The notes below the pieces were generated by a model that did no database searches, was not told the origin of the DNA, and saw nothing but the letters and a program-made list of their open reading frames with translations. The position numbers were made by a program, and so were the translations under genes. DNA of 7,656 nucleotides from Proteobacteria bacterium ST_bin16 (lineage in GTDB: Bacteria; Pseudomonadota; Gammaproteobacteria; Burkholderiales; Nitrosomonadaceae). The stretch is from NCBI GenBank assembly GCA_002083595.1, contig MSXT01000025.1, positions 1-7,656 of the forward strand. Reading direction: 5' to 3'. The number at the start of each line of letters is the position of its first letter. Position 1 is the stretch's first letter. This document shows positions 1-6,058 of the stretch, piece by piece.

Positions 1-263
1 ATCAGCTACTTTAGTGCTGCTTTAGCAGCTCGCAACAGCTCCTTTACAGGGTTTGCAGCGATCATTCGAAGTAATTCAATTCTCTGCTATAAGAAATATC
101 CTACAGTATTGGTTCATGTATTTGAAATAAACAATGGGAATAAACTTACATAACTTTCTTTAAAGGAAACCGTAAACAGCTGCTTCATTCCTACAAATTG
201 TTTGATTCTAGAATATATTGGAAAGTGGATTCTATATATTTATCAATAATTAATAATGGTTAG
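1..263. other. AT-rich left flank without a recognisable gene
   Basis: No gene can be supported here. The DNA is AT-rich: bases 181-240 contain 16 G/C out of 60. The + frame starting at base 1 is open to a TAA at 151-153, so the tail of a gene entering from the left is possible, but the 50 residues match no family I recognise. A 19-codon minus-strand ORF (65 to 6) also exists and is not convincing. A weak sigma70-like pair (TTGGAA at 218-223, TATCAA at 241-246, 17-base spacer) lies just before the cheW remnant and is only a guess. The missing 5' half of cheW is not here in any frame I read, so this DNA replaced it or was joined to it. Confidence 0.5.
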
Positions 264-509
264 AAATTTATCGCAGTGATTATTTTGAATGTGGCCGGGC
301 GGGTAATGGGAATTAAGGTGGGTGGGGTATCGGATGTAATCACTCTGAGGGAGGGACAAATACAACCGGAGCCGGAGTTGGGTTCAGTCATTGATACTGA
401 ATATATTACCGGGCTAGGAGCAGTCGACGAGCGCATGCTGATATGGATCGATATCGAGAAATCGATGAGTAGCAGCGGCTTGGGCTTGATCAAACAAAGT
501 ATTCAGTAG
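264..509 (+). pseudogene. cheW: 5'-truncated cheW remnant (chemotaxis coupling protein, C-terminal half)
   Basis: CheW is the cytoplasmic adaptor that links chemoreceptors to the kinase CheA. From about base 264 the frame reads KFIAVIILNVAGRVMG, then VGGVSDVITL, PEPELGSVIDTEYITGLG and DERMLIWIDIEK. This matches the second half of CheW, including the characteristic VDGVSDV, TEYLTGLG and MLILVDIEKL blocks. Compared with E. coli CheW (167 residues), about the first 85 residues are missing. A TAG at 261-263 closes the frame immediately upstream. The only early in-frame start is GTG at 276, which has no Shine-Dalgarno sequence. The 3' end looks natural, with a TAG at 507-509, 39 bases before the receptor gene. 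A cheW-receptor order is common in chemotaxis clusters. I read this as a deletion remnant; a functional short protein is unlikely because one of the two CheW subdomains is largely absent. Confidence 0.85.
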
Positions 510-535
510 TGGAAAATTTAATTTAGAGAGCGCTT

Positions 536-542
536 AAAGGAG
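536..542 (+). promoter_or_regulatory. Ribosome binding site of the chemoreceptor gene
   Basis: AAAGGAG lies 6 bases before the ATG at 549. It is a strong Shine-Dalgarno match and fixes the start. It sits in the 39-base gap after the cheW remnant, so the receptor could have been co-transcribed with cheW. Confidence 0.8.
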
Positions 543-548
543 CTATTA

Positions 549-2276
549 ATGTTTAAAGATACAACTATTAAGTTTCGTTTGTTTCTTATAATCAGTATGT
601 TGACAATTCTGATGCTGGGTGTCGGTTCTTTTGGATTAAACAGCTATCATGATTCCAATGAACGCTTGAAGGGGCTGCACGAAACTCGCACCATGTCCCT
701 AGCTTATTTGGGGACTGTGATTGATCGCTGGTACACGATTCGCTTGAATGGTTTGGATGCTGTAGGGAAAAAAGATGTCAATAATGCTAAAGCCAAATCC
801 GAACAAAATATGGAGTTGATTAAAGAGATCGAAGAATTATGGGCAAAAAACCAAGCTACCATTTTTGCGGAACATGAAATGATCTTGTCCAAGACTGTGA
901 CGGATCAGGCCAAAGAATATGCTGACGCAGTAAAGCTGACGTTCCAGTATGCAATGGCTGGCGACTTCGAAGCGGCGGCTAACAATGCGGCGAACAATGG
1001 CGGTCCAAAGTTTACTGCTTTACGTACCAGTCTATTCAAAATACTTGATTTGCAGAAAACGGATGGCGCTCAAGAATATCAGGATGCACAAAGCACTTTT
1101 GAAAAAATCTCTACGGCTATGATAGCTGTGATGGCACTCGGTGCTGTATTGGCGATTGTTTTTGGCATGCTGTTACTACGTTCGATCATTGTGCCATTAA
1201 ATGAGGCAGTTGAAGTGGCAAATGCGGTAGCCTCCGGCGACCTCACCAAACGAATAGAAGCGACATCCACGAATGAAACAGGGCGGCTGTTGCAAGCACT
1301 GAAAACGATGAACGAAAATCTGGTCGACCTGGTCGGTAAAGTGCGTTCGGGAACCGACCAAATCGCAACGGCATCGGGAGAGATCGCATCGGGCAACTCG
1401 GACTTGAGCCAACGCACGGAAGAACAAGCCTCCAGCCTGGAAGAAACCGCATCGTCGATGGAAGAACTGACCTCCACCGTCAAACAAAACGCCGACAACG
1501 CACGTCAAGCCAATCAACTGGCTGCCGGTGCCTCGGAAGTCGCGATGAAAGGCGGATCGGTAGTCGGTCAAGTGGTGCAAACCATGAGCTCGATCAACGA
1601 AAGCTCGAAGAAAATTGTCGACATCATTAGCGTGATCGACGGCATTGCGTTCCAAACCAATATTCTGGCGTTGAATGCGGCGGTGGAAGCGGCGCGCGCC
1701 GGTGAACAAGGACGTGGCTTTGCCGTGGTAGCGACAGAAGTACGTACACTGGCGCAGCGTTCCGCAGCAGCGGCGAAAGAAATCAAGGAACTGATCAGCG
1801 ACTCCGTGACAAAAGTGGAAGATGGCACGCGCCTGGTGGATGAAGCGGGCGCAACCATGGACGAAATCGTCACTGCGGTAAAACGCGTTACCGACATCAT
1901 GAGCGAAATCTCCGCGGCATCGCAAGAACAAAGCTCCGGTATTGAACAGGTTAATCAAGCGGTAACCCAAATGGACGAAGCCACGCAACAGAATGCCGCC
2001 TTGGTGGAAGAAGCTTCAGCCGCAGCGGAATCGATGCAAGAACAAGCCCACGCACTAACGCACGCGATTAACGCATTCAAACTATCGGAAGGTTACTCAG
2101 GAACACCGGCGGTGATCAAAAGAAGCAATCGCTCCGCCAGCGTAGCCAAGCTGCCGAATCGCGGCCCTGCGCGGAAAAAACCCGCAGTGAAAGCTGTAAC
2201 AAACACTGAAGCTGCAACGGCCCAACCACGCAAAGTTGCAGCTGGAGGTGGTGGTGAGGATTGGGAAGAATTCTAA
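549..2276 (+). CDS. Methyl-accepting chemotaxis protein (Tsr/Tar-type chemoreceptor)
   Basis: This is a complete inner-membrane chemoreceptor of 575 residues that should control CheA through CheW. In order it has transmembrane segment 1 (about 10-30), a periplasmic sensor (about 31-188) that looks like an alpha-helical four-helix-bundle domain, transmembrane segment 2 (about 189-210), HAMP (about 211-263) and a long signalling coiled coil. The highly conserved hairpin tip is at about 363-405 (IDGIAFQTNILALNAAVEAA, then GRGFAVVATEVRTLAQRSA). Glu/Gln-rich methylation helices lie near 288-306 and 475-500. The protein ends in a basic, Ala/Pro-rich linker, GGGGE and DWEEF (571-575), which resembles the NWETF pentapeptide that tethers CheR and CheB. 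The ligand cannot be told. Base composition differs between halves: bases 781-840 have 18 G/C of 60, but 1681-1740 have 40 of 60. The break is near the HAMP region. The neighbouring cheW remnant supports a former chemotaxis cluster. Confidence 0.95.
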   Translation: MFKDTTIKFRLFLIISMLTILMLGVGSFGLNSYHDSNERLKGLHETRTMSLAYLGTVIDRWYTIRLNGLDAVGKKDVNNAKAKSEQNMELIKEIEELWAKNQATIFAEHEMILSKTVTDQAKEYADAVKLTFQYAMAGDFEAAANNAANNGGPKFTALRTSLFKILDLQKTDGAQEYQDAQSTFEKISTAMIAVMALGAVLAIVFGMLLLRSIIVPLNEAVEVANAVASGDLTKRIEATSTNETGRLLQALKTMNENLVDLVGKVRSGTDQIATASGEIASGNSDLSQRTEEQASSLEETASSMEELTSTVKQNADNARQANQLAAGASEVAMKGGSVVGQVVQTMSSINESSKKIVDIISVIDGIAFQTNILALNAAVEAARAGEQGRGFAVVATEVRTLAQRSAAAAKEIKELISDSVTKVEDGTRLVDEAGATMDEIVTAVKRVTDIMSEISAASQEQSSGIEQVNQAVTQMDEATQQNAALVEEASAAAESMQEQAHALTHAINAFKLSEGYSGTPAVIKRSNRSASVAKLPNRGPARKKPAVKAVTNTEAATAQPRKVAAGGGGEDWEEF

Positions 2277-2308
2277 ACCTTCCGGGTAGTCTTAAAGTGA
2301 ATTAGAAC

Positions 2309-2375
2309 AAAGGGCGTTACCGGGTTTGATAGGGATGTGAATCCGTAATCAAACAGAATAAAGGTAACGCCCTTT
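2309..2375. terminator. Large nested hairpin after the chemoreceptor gene
   Basis: A perfect 13-bp inverted repeat (AAAGGGCGTTACC at 2309-2321, GGTAACGCCCTTT at 2363-2375) encloses a second stem (GTTTGAT 2324-2330 with ATCAAAC 2348-2354). Inside that is a 4-bp stem (GGAT 2333-2336 with ATCC 2341-2344) with a GTGA loop. It begins 32 bases after the receptor stop codon, so it probably ends that transcript. The tail AATTTGT is only weakly U-rich, so a structured repeat or an RNA-stability element is an alternative. Confidence 0.6.
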
Positions 2376-2872
2376 AATTTGTAGTAATCGCGCACTAAGC
2401 TTCACCGCACATCTCAAAATCAACCGGTAAAACGCAGTGATCAACGGTCAGATGAATCTTCGCAGCATTGCCTGCGCGGCATTCCCCTATGCTGCGTTCT
2501 TGGATTACCCCAACTGGGCTGGTACACAGCTAAACCAGCCACTGGATTTCAATAGGCGCCAATCGAGATAATCATTGATGGTAAAATGATTAAAGACGGT
2601 CGCTTGAGTGATCTTGCGCGGTGGGATGCCGGTTATTGTTGCGCAGTGACATGATCTGCAATTAACTGATGATATTTTTATAACTCTGTAATGATGCGAT
2701 CAGTGCAATTGTTGCCGCCGCATCAAACGAACCAATCCTGACCGGTCAAATTCCTTAAGACCGTACAAAACAAAATGTTGGTTTTGTCTTTCCAAGCCGA
2801 ATCGGTTCCGGTGCATGCGGCAGCTTTTTACACTACTATTGATTCCCATTATCCAGGAAGCGTGATTTTCCA
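2376..2872. other. Eroded intergenic region before hflX
   Basis: No intact gene is visible. The left part holds the decayed IS5-family transposase piece listed separately. Further right are small palindromes: TGATGCG (2692-2698) with CGCATCA (2719-2725), the 10-bp palindrome TGACCGGTCA (2739-2748), and ACAAAAC (2765-2771) with GTTTTGT (2781-2787) around a 9-base loop. A short + frame (about 2556-2651, reading IIIDGKMIKDGRLSDLARWD) looks slightly protein-like but is flanked by stops and matches no family I know. The hflX promoter must lie here or further upstream; I cannot identify it confidently. Confidence 0.5.
2395..2529 (-). pseudogene. Remnant of an IS5-family transposase
   Basis: Read on the minus strand, the open frame from 2529 to a TAG at 2397-2395 contains SIGECRAGNAAKIHLTVD followed by LPVDFEMCGE. 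This resembles the conserved catalytic-core stretch of IS5-type transposases, usually written IGKSRAGNTTKIHLAVD and then GLP(V/I)EFEITGGE. Only about 32 to 37 residues are recognisable. A TAG interrupts the frame just upstream (2532-2530), and the frame ends where more transposase would be expected. No N-terminal or C-terminal transposase parts or paired terminal repeats are visible nearby. It is therefore a decayed fragment left by an old insertion. The similarity is recognised from memory of the family, not from a search. Confidence 0.6.
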
Positions 2873-4219
2873 ATGTCCATAGAAATCAAAGAAAAACCCA
2901 AATTTGCTGTCGCGGCGGCGGTTCAATTGCCGAATGTCAGCGATATCGAGTTCGAATCGTCTCTGGCCGAGCTGCGTGAACTCGCAAAAACACTGGGTTA
3001 CACAGTCGTCAACACGTTCGTGCAAAAACGCGCTAGCTTCGACACGACCGCGTACTTGGGCGTTGGCAAGCGCGAGGAAATCCGTTGTTACGTACACAAC
3101 GATTCCGGATCGGATGAGTCTGGGGAAATCGCCATTCGCCCCGATGATCACGACATCAGCGCTCTCCTGGTCGATCACGAGATCTCACCGTCGCAGGCGC
3201 GCAATCTTGAGAATGAGGTCGGTTGCGAAGTGATGGACCGTACCATGGTCATTCTCGAAATTTTTCACCGTAACGCCCGCTCCCGTGCGGCGCGCGCGCA
3301 GGTGGAAATTGCGCGCCTCGGTTACATGGCGCCGCGCTTGCGCGAAGCTGCCAAACTTGCCGGGCCGCAAGGGCGGCAACGCAGCGGCACCGGCGGGCGG
3401 GGTGCGGGCGAATCGCACACCGAATTGGACCGGCGCAAGATCCGCGACCGTATCGCCGAATTGCAACAGGAAATTGTTGCGCTGGAAGCCGAACGCAAGA
3501 TCCAGCGCGCGCGGCGGCAAGAACGCCAGGGGCTCGCCAGCGTCGCTTTGGTCGGTTATACCAATGCCGGTAAATCAACCTTGATGCGGGCGCTCACCGG
3601 CAGCGAAGTGCTGGTCGCCAACAAACTTTTTGCCACGCTCGATACTACGGTGCGGGCGCTCCATCCGGAAAGCGTGCCGCGCGTGCTCGTCAGCGACACG
3701 GTCGGCTTCATCAAAAACCTGCCGCACGGGCTGGTCGCTTCGTTCAAATCCACGCTGGATGAAGCGCTCGACGCATCCCTGCTGTTGCACGTCATCGATG
3801 CCAGCGACCCCGGATTTGAGCGCCAGCTCGAAGTTACCCAGCACGTGCTTGAAGAAATCGGCGCGCATGACGTGCCGCGTATCCGCGTATTCAACAAAAT
3901 CGACCATGTTGGCGATGCAACAGCGCAAGCCGAATGCGAAACTGCCTTACGCGCTCGTTATCCGGACTGCGTCGTGATGAGCGCGCGCCGTGCTGATGAT
4001 GTTGCGAGATTGCGCCAGAAAATCGTCGAGTTTTTCCAGCAGAATCTGGTTGAAGCCGAACTTTTTCTGCCTTGGTCGGCACAGCAGCTACGCGGCGCGA
4101 TCTACACGAATTGCCAGGTGCTGGCGGAGCATTCGGATAATGAAGGCACTTTGTTTCGGGTTCGCAGTGAATCGGCCACCATCGAGAATCTGCGCGAGCA
4201 ATTTAGCCGCGCATCATGA
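2873..4219 (+). CDS. hflX: HflX-type ribosome-associated GTPase
   Basis: This is a complete cytoplasmic GTPase of 448 residues. HflX proteins bind the 50S subunit and rescue or split stalled ribosomes, notably after heat stress. An N-terminal HflX domain is recognisable from YLGVGKREEI (61-70) and ISPSQARNLE (104-113). A middle domain contains MDRTMVILEIF (121-131) and GGRGAGESHTELDRR (174-188), then a coiled coil. The G domain has G1 GYTNAGKST (228-236), G2 around TLDTT (255-259), G3 DTVG (275-278), G4 NKID (341-344) and G5 MSAR (369-372). All nucleotide-binding motifs are intact. Two points differ from E. coli HflX: an acidic stretch at about 76-94 that looks like an insertion, and GGRGAGES where E. 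coli has GLRGPGET. It also lacks the usual hfq neighbour, so it may be an HflX paralogue. AGGAAG at 2855-2860 is a spaced Shine-Dalgarno sequence (12 bases). An in-frame TGA upstream rules out a longer form. Confidence 0.93.
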   Translation: MSIEIKEKPKFAVAAAVQLPNVSDIEFESSLAELRELAKTLGYTVVNTFVQKRASFDTTAYLGVGKREEIRCYVHNDSGSDESGEIAIRPDDHDISALLVDHEISPSQARNLENEVGCEVMDRTMVILEIFHRNARSRAARAQVEIARLGYMAPRLREAAKLAGPQGRQRSGTGGRGAGESHTELDRRKIRDRIAELQQEIVALEAERKIQRARRQERQGLASVALVGYTNAGKSTLMRALTGSEVLVANKLFATLDTTVRALHPESVPRVLVSDTVGFIKNLPHGLVASFKSTLDEALDASLLLHVIDASDPGFERQLEVTQHVLEEIGAHDVPRIRVFNKIDHVGDATAQAECETALRARYPDCVVMSARRADDVARLRQKIVEFFQQNLVEAELFLPWSAQQLRGAIYTNCQVLAEHSDNEGTLFRVRSESATIENLREQFSRAS

Positions 4220-4239
4220 GTTCAGCGTCTTTTGCAATC

Positions 4240-4265
4240 CCGTGACAGGAAAGTCACGGATTTTT
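4240..4265 (+). terminator. Rho-independent terminator of hflX
   Basis: A 7-bp stem (CCGTGAC 4240-4246, GTCACGG 4253-4259) with loop AGGAAA is followed by A and five T residues (4261-4265), starting 20 bases after the hflX stop. The tail is U-rich only on the + strand, so it serves hflX and not the kinase transcribed from the other side. Confidence 0.85.
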
Positions 4266-4283
4266 ATGGTCCGGTCGAACCGC

Positions 4284-4361
4284 TCATTCGCTCAACTTGC
4301 TTTCGCGTGCAATGCGCGCGAGATCCAGCAGATTATTGGCGCTGGTCTTTTGCAAGATCAT
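4284..4361 (-). CDS. Possible micro-ORF overlapping the kinase stop codon
   Basis: An ATG at 4361-4359 overlaps the TGA of the kinase tail (ATGA) and opens a 25-codon frame reading MILQKTSANNLLDLARIARE and a short tail, ending at TGA 4286-4284. The overlap would allow translational coupling, and the peptide looks amphipathic. It resembles no family I recognise and does not look like the start of a response regulator, the usual partner here. At this length, chance is a good explanation. Confidence 0.15.
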   Translation of the reverse strand: MILQKTSANNLLDLARIARESKLSE

Positions 4362-4828
4362 GATCCAAAGGGGAGGGTGAAATGAAATTTTGCGCCTGTT
4401 TTTGCATCGGAATCAACCCAGAGTTGACCGCCGTTGTCCTCGATCAACGCGCGGCTAATCGTAAGCCCCATGCCGATACCGGATGGCTTGGTGGTAAAAA
4501 AAGGCTCAAATATGCGCTTTGCCATAGTTTGATCAAGACCGGGCCCGCTATCTTGTACTATAACTAACGCAATGCTTTTTTCATTCAAAGTTTGTGCTTT
4601 GGTGGTAATTGTCAAAATTGGTGAATCGACGGTCCGCATGGCTTCTACAGCATTCCTGAAGAGATTCACAAGAACTTTTTGCACTTGTGTGCGATTGCAT
4701 TGAACAGCGGGAAGATTTTTTTCCAAATTCAGTTTTGAACGAAATCTTTCATATCCATCGTTAGAAGCAATATCGAGCGCTTCACGTATGACATCGTTCA
4801 AATCTAACGATTCGGCTAACGACTCACC
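4358..4828 (-). pseudogene. Severed HATPase (ATP-binding) domain of the sensor histidine kinase
   Basis: This is the continuation, in the same frame, of the upstream kinase portion after the TAA at 4831-4829. The first codons read GESLAESLDLNDVIREALD, the usual linker from HisKA into the ATP-binding domain. Counting from a TTG at 4801, the N box is VLVNLFRNAVEAM (N50), the G1 box is VQDSGPGL (D84), the F box is IFEPFFTTK, and the G2 box is GIGMGLTISRALIE. The domain ends naturally at HFTLPFGS. All ATP-binding motifs are intact, so inactivation, if real, is recent. TTG 4801 could restart translation, but the nearest Shine-Dalgarno-like sequence (AAGGTGAG, around the TAA) is too far upstream. 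Bases 4741-4800 have 24 G/C of 60. No response regulator follows. Confidence 0.85.
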
Positions 4829-5854
4829 TTATTGTAAAAAAGCAATTAACTCGTGCAAGCTGTGGCCAGCGCGCTGCGCTTGCTCCACACAACCTTCCAG
4901 CGCTTTTTTTAGATTCTTCACATTAAGATCATTGCTTTGTAATGCATGGAGTACTACTTCGCTATAAGCAGATATCGCAGTCAGTGGCTGGTTCAGCTCA
5001 TGCGCAATAGCTGAGGCTGTATGTGCCGCTACTTGTTGTTTGAGGATTTTTTCCGCTTCGTCGCGTTGCATTCCCAGCTTTTTTCGGAGAATTTTCTGCT
5101 CCGTCACATCCTGGGCAATGCCTACCAGCCGATTTGCCCCGTCAGCTTCAAAATAGACCCGCCCCACAACGGAAATCCAACGTTCAGTTCCGTCAGCAGG
5201 ATCAACGACGCGATACTCCGCTTTGTATTCACCGTGGCTGGCGGGATCCATCGCATAATCAATTGCTGCTTGCCGGTCTGCGCGATCATCGGGATGTATC
5301 ATGGCGACAAATCCTTCATAACTGATGGTCTTCCCGGTATATCCGCCCCAAAACCTGCGCATTTGCTCATCCCAATAAACAATACTTCGCTTGAAGTTAT
5401 AGTCGAAAATACCAAACCCCGCGGCCTGCTTGGCCAAGCGTAAACGCTCCTCGCTTTCCCGCAATGCGTCTTCGGTCTTCTGACGTTGCCGGGGCACTGT
5501 CAGTGTGATTAAAACGTAAAGCTGTTGTTGCAGCTCAACCGGGCTTAAGCTCACGTCTAGCAGCATTTCCTGGCCGGAACGATCGAGTACTATGAGTTCG
5601 GTGCCACTGCCCATTGGCAGCTTGACCGGTTTATTGAAAAAAAGTGCTTGATAATGCTGGTACTGTTTCCGGTATCGTGGTGCGATCAGCCTATCAATCG
5701 TTAGCCCCTTGAGTTCATTCTCGCTGAAACCGAACAATTGCAGCGCTGCCGGGTTCATTAACACGATACGCCCGGCACTTTCAATTAATACCATCGCATC
5801 CGCCACAGCATCAAACAATGCCTTGAAACTTAAGTTTTTTATCGCTTTGGTCAC
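4829..5854 (-). CDS. PAS-PAS sensor histidine kinase, N-terminal portion ending at an in-frame TAA
   Basis: As written this encodes 341 residues with no transmembrane segment, so a cytoplasmic sensor. The first PAS domain is at about 8-118 (FDAVADAMVLIESAGRIVLM, then FGFSENELKG). A second PAS/PAC domain is at about 134-253 (FGIFDYNF, MIHPDDRADR, YRVVDPADGTERWISVVGRV, GIAQDVTEQK). A short coiled coil leads to HisKA, with the H box SAIAHELNQPLTAI and phospho-acceptor His285. The product stops at HELIAFLQ because of a TAA, and nine codons plus the ATP-binding domain follow in the same frame. The layout resembles FixL-like kinases, but I see no haem-binding evidence. Intact, the protein would have about 499 residues. 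Alone, this part cannot bind ATP and could act only if the other half is supplied by readthrough or a separate start. The GTG start is supported by a nearby GGAG. It is divergent from the porin gene. Confidence 0.88.
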   Translation of the reverse strand: MTKAIKNLSFKALFDAVADAMVLIESAGRIVLMNPAALQLFGFSENELKGLTIDRLIAPRYRKQYQHYQALFFNKPVKLPMGSGTELIVLDRSGQEMLLDVSLSPVELQQQLYVLITLTVPRQRQKTEDALRESEERLRLAKQAAGFGIFDYNFKRSIVYWDEQMRRFWGGYTGKTISYEGFVAMIHPDDRADRQAAIDYAMDPASHGEYKAEYRVVDPADGTERWISVVGRVYFEADGANRLVGIAQDVTEQKILRKKLGMQRDEAEKILKQQVAAHTASAIAHELNQPLTAISAYSEVVLHALQSNDLNVKNLKKALEGCVEQAQRAGHSLHELIAFLQ

Positions 5855-5860
5855 ATTATG

Positions 5861-5864
5861 CTCC
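5861..5864 (-). promoter_or_regulatory. Ribosome binding site deciding the kinase GTG start
   Basis: On the minus strand GGAG lies 6 bases before GTG 5854. The ATG that overlaps this GTG is followed at once by TGA (ATGTGA), so it cannot encode the kinase. An in-frame TGA at 5878-5876 limits any longer version. Confidence 0.65.
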
Positions 5865-6042
5865 GATTGTAGAGCTCAGCTTTTTAGTTGCTGAAGTTTG
5901 TGTTCAAAATTTATTTTTCTCTATTAGATTCGATCACATAAGAGTTTACCCTTACGTGCTTACGCGTATGTTGCTATTTCTTATACATAAGTACTATTCC
6001 TTCGAAAACAGGATTCTCTGTTCAAACCATCAAAATTAAATA

Positions 6043-6050
6043 GGGAGAGG
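6043..6050 (+). promoter_or_regulatory. Ribosome binding site of the alginate-export-type gene
   Basis: GGGAGAGG ends 8 bases before ATG 6059. A purine-rich run follows up to the start. The signal peptide begins at this ATG, which confirms the start. Confidence 0.75.
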
Positions 6051-6058
6051 AAAAAGGA

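Larger units (their letters stand above)
5855..6058. promoter_or_regulatory. Divergent intergenic region between kinase and porin genes
   Basis: This AT-rich stretch must hold the promoters of both divergent genes. Visible symmetry elements are the palindrome TACGCGTA (5961-5968) and the inverted repeat CTTAT-AC-ATAAG (5980-5991). Either could be an operator. No convincing sigma70 pair with correct spacing is seen in either direction. Regulation of the porin by the kinase is not shown by the sequence. Confidence 0.4.

Noticed and set aside
16..29. Short inverted repeat GCTGC-TTTA-GCAGC near the left edge
   Set aside because: A 5-bp stem without a U tract or context; expected by chance.
6..65. 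19-codon minus-strand ORF with an Ala/Lys-rich peptide (MIAANPVKELL...)
   Set aside because: Too short, with a stop shortly upstream of the frame and no recognisable similarity. It may be the end of nothing more than AT-rich flank.
1197..1988. Long minus-strand open frame of 263 codons inside the chemoreceptor gene
   Set aside because: It lies wholly antisense to the conserved signalling domain and its translation is rich in His, Cys, Phe and Arg with no family features. It is a shadow of the codon pattern of the real gene.
2437..2560. Plus-strand 39-codon ORF (MNLRSIACAAFPYAAFLDYP...) that looks protein-like
   Set aside because: It lies antisense to the IS5-type transposase remnant, which gives the better family match. 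No RBS is visible.
2855..2870. GGAAGCGTGATT before hflX, similar to the possible IS end at 7621
   Set aside because: The match is short and gapped, and the sequence is better explained as the hflX Shine-Dalgarno region.
3990..4385. Plus-strand ORF of 131 codons spanning the end of hflX and the intergenic gap
   Set aside because: It is out of frame within hflX and runs through its terminator. The composition is typical of a shadow frame.
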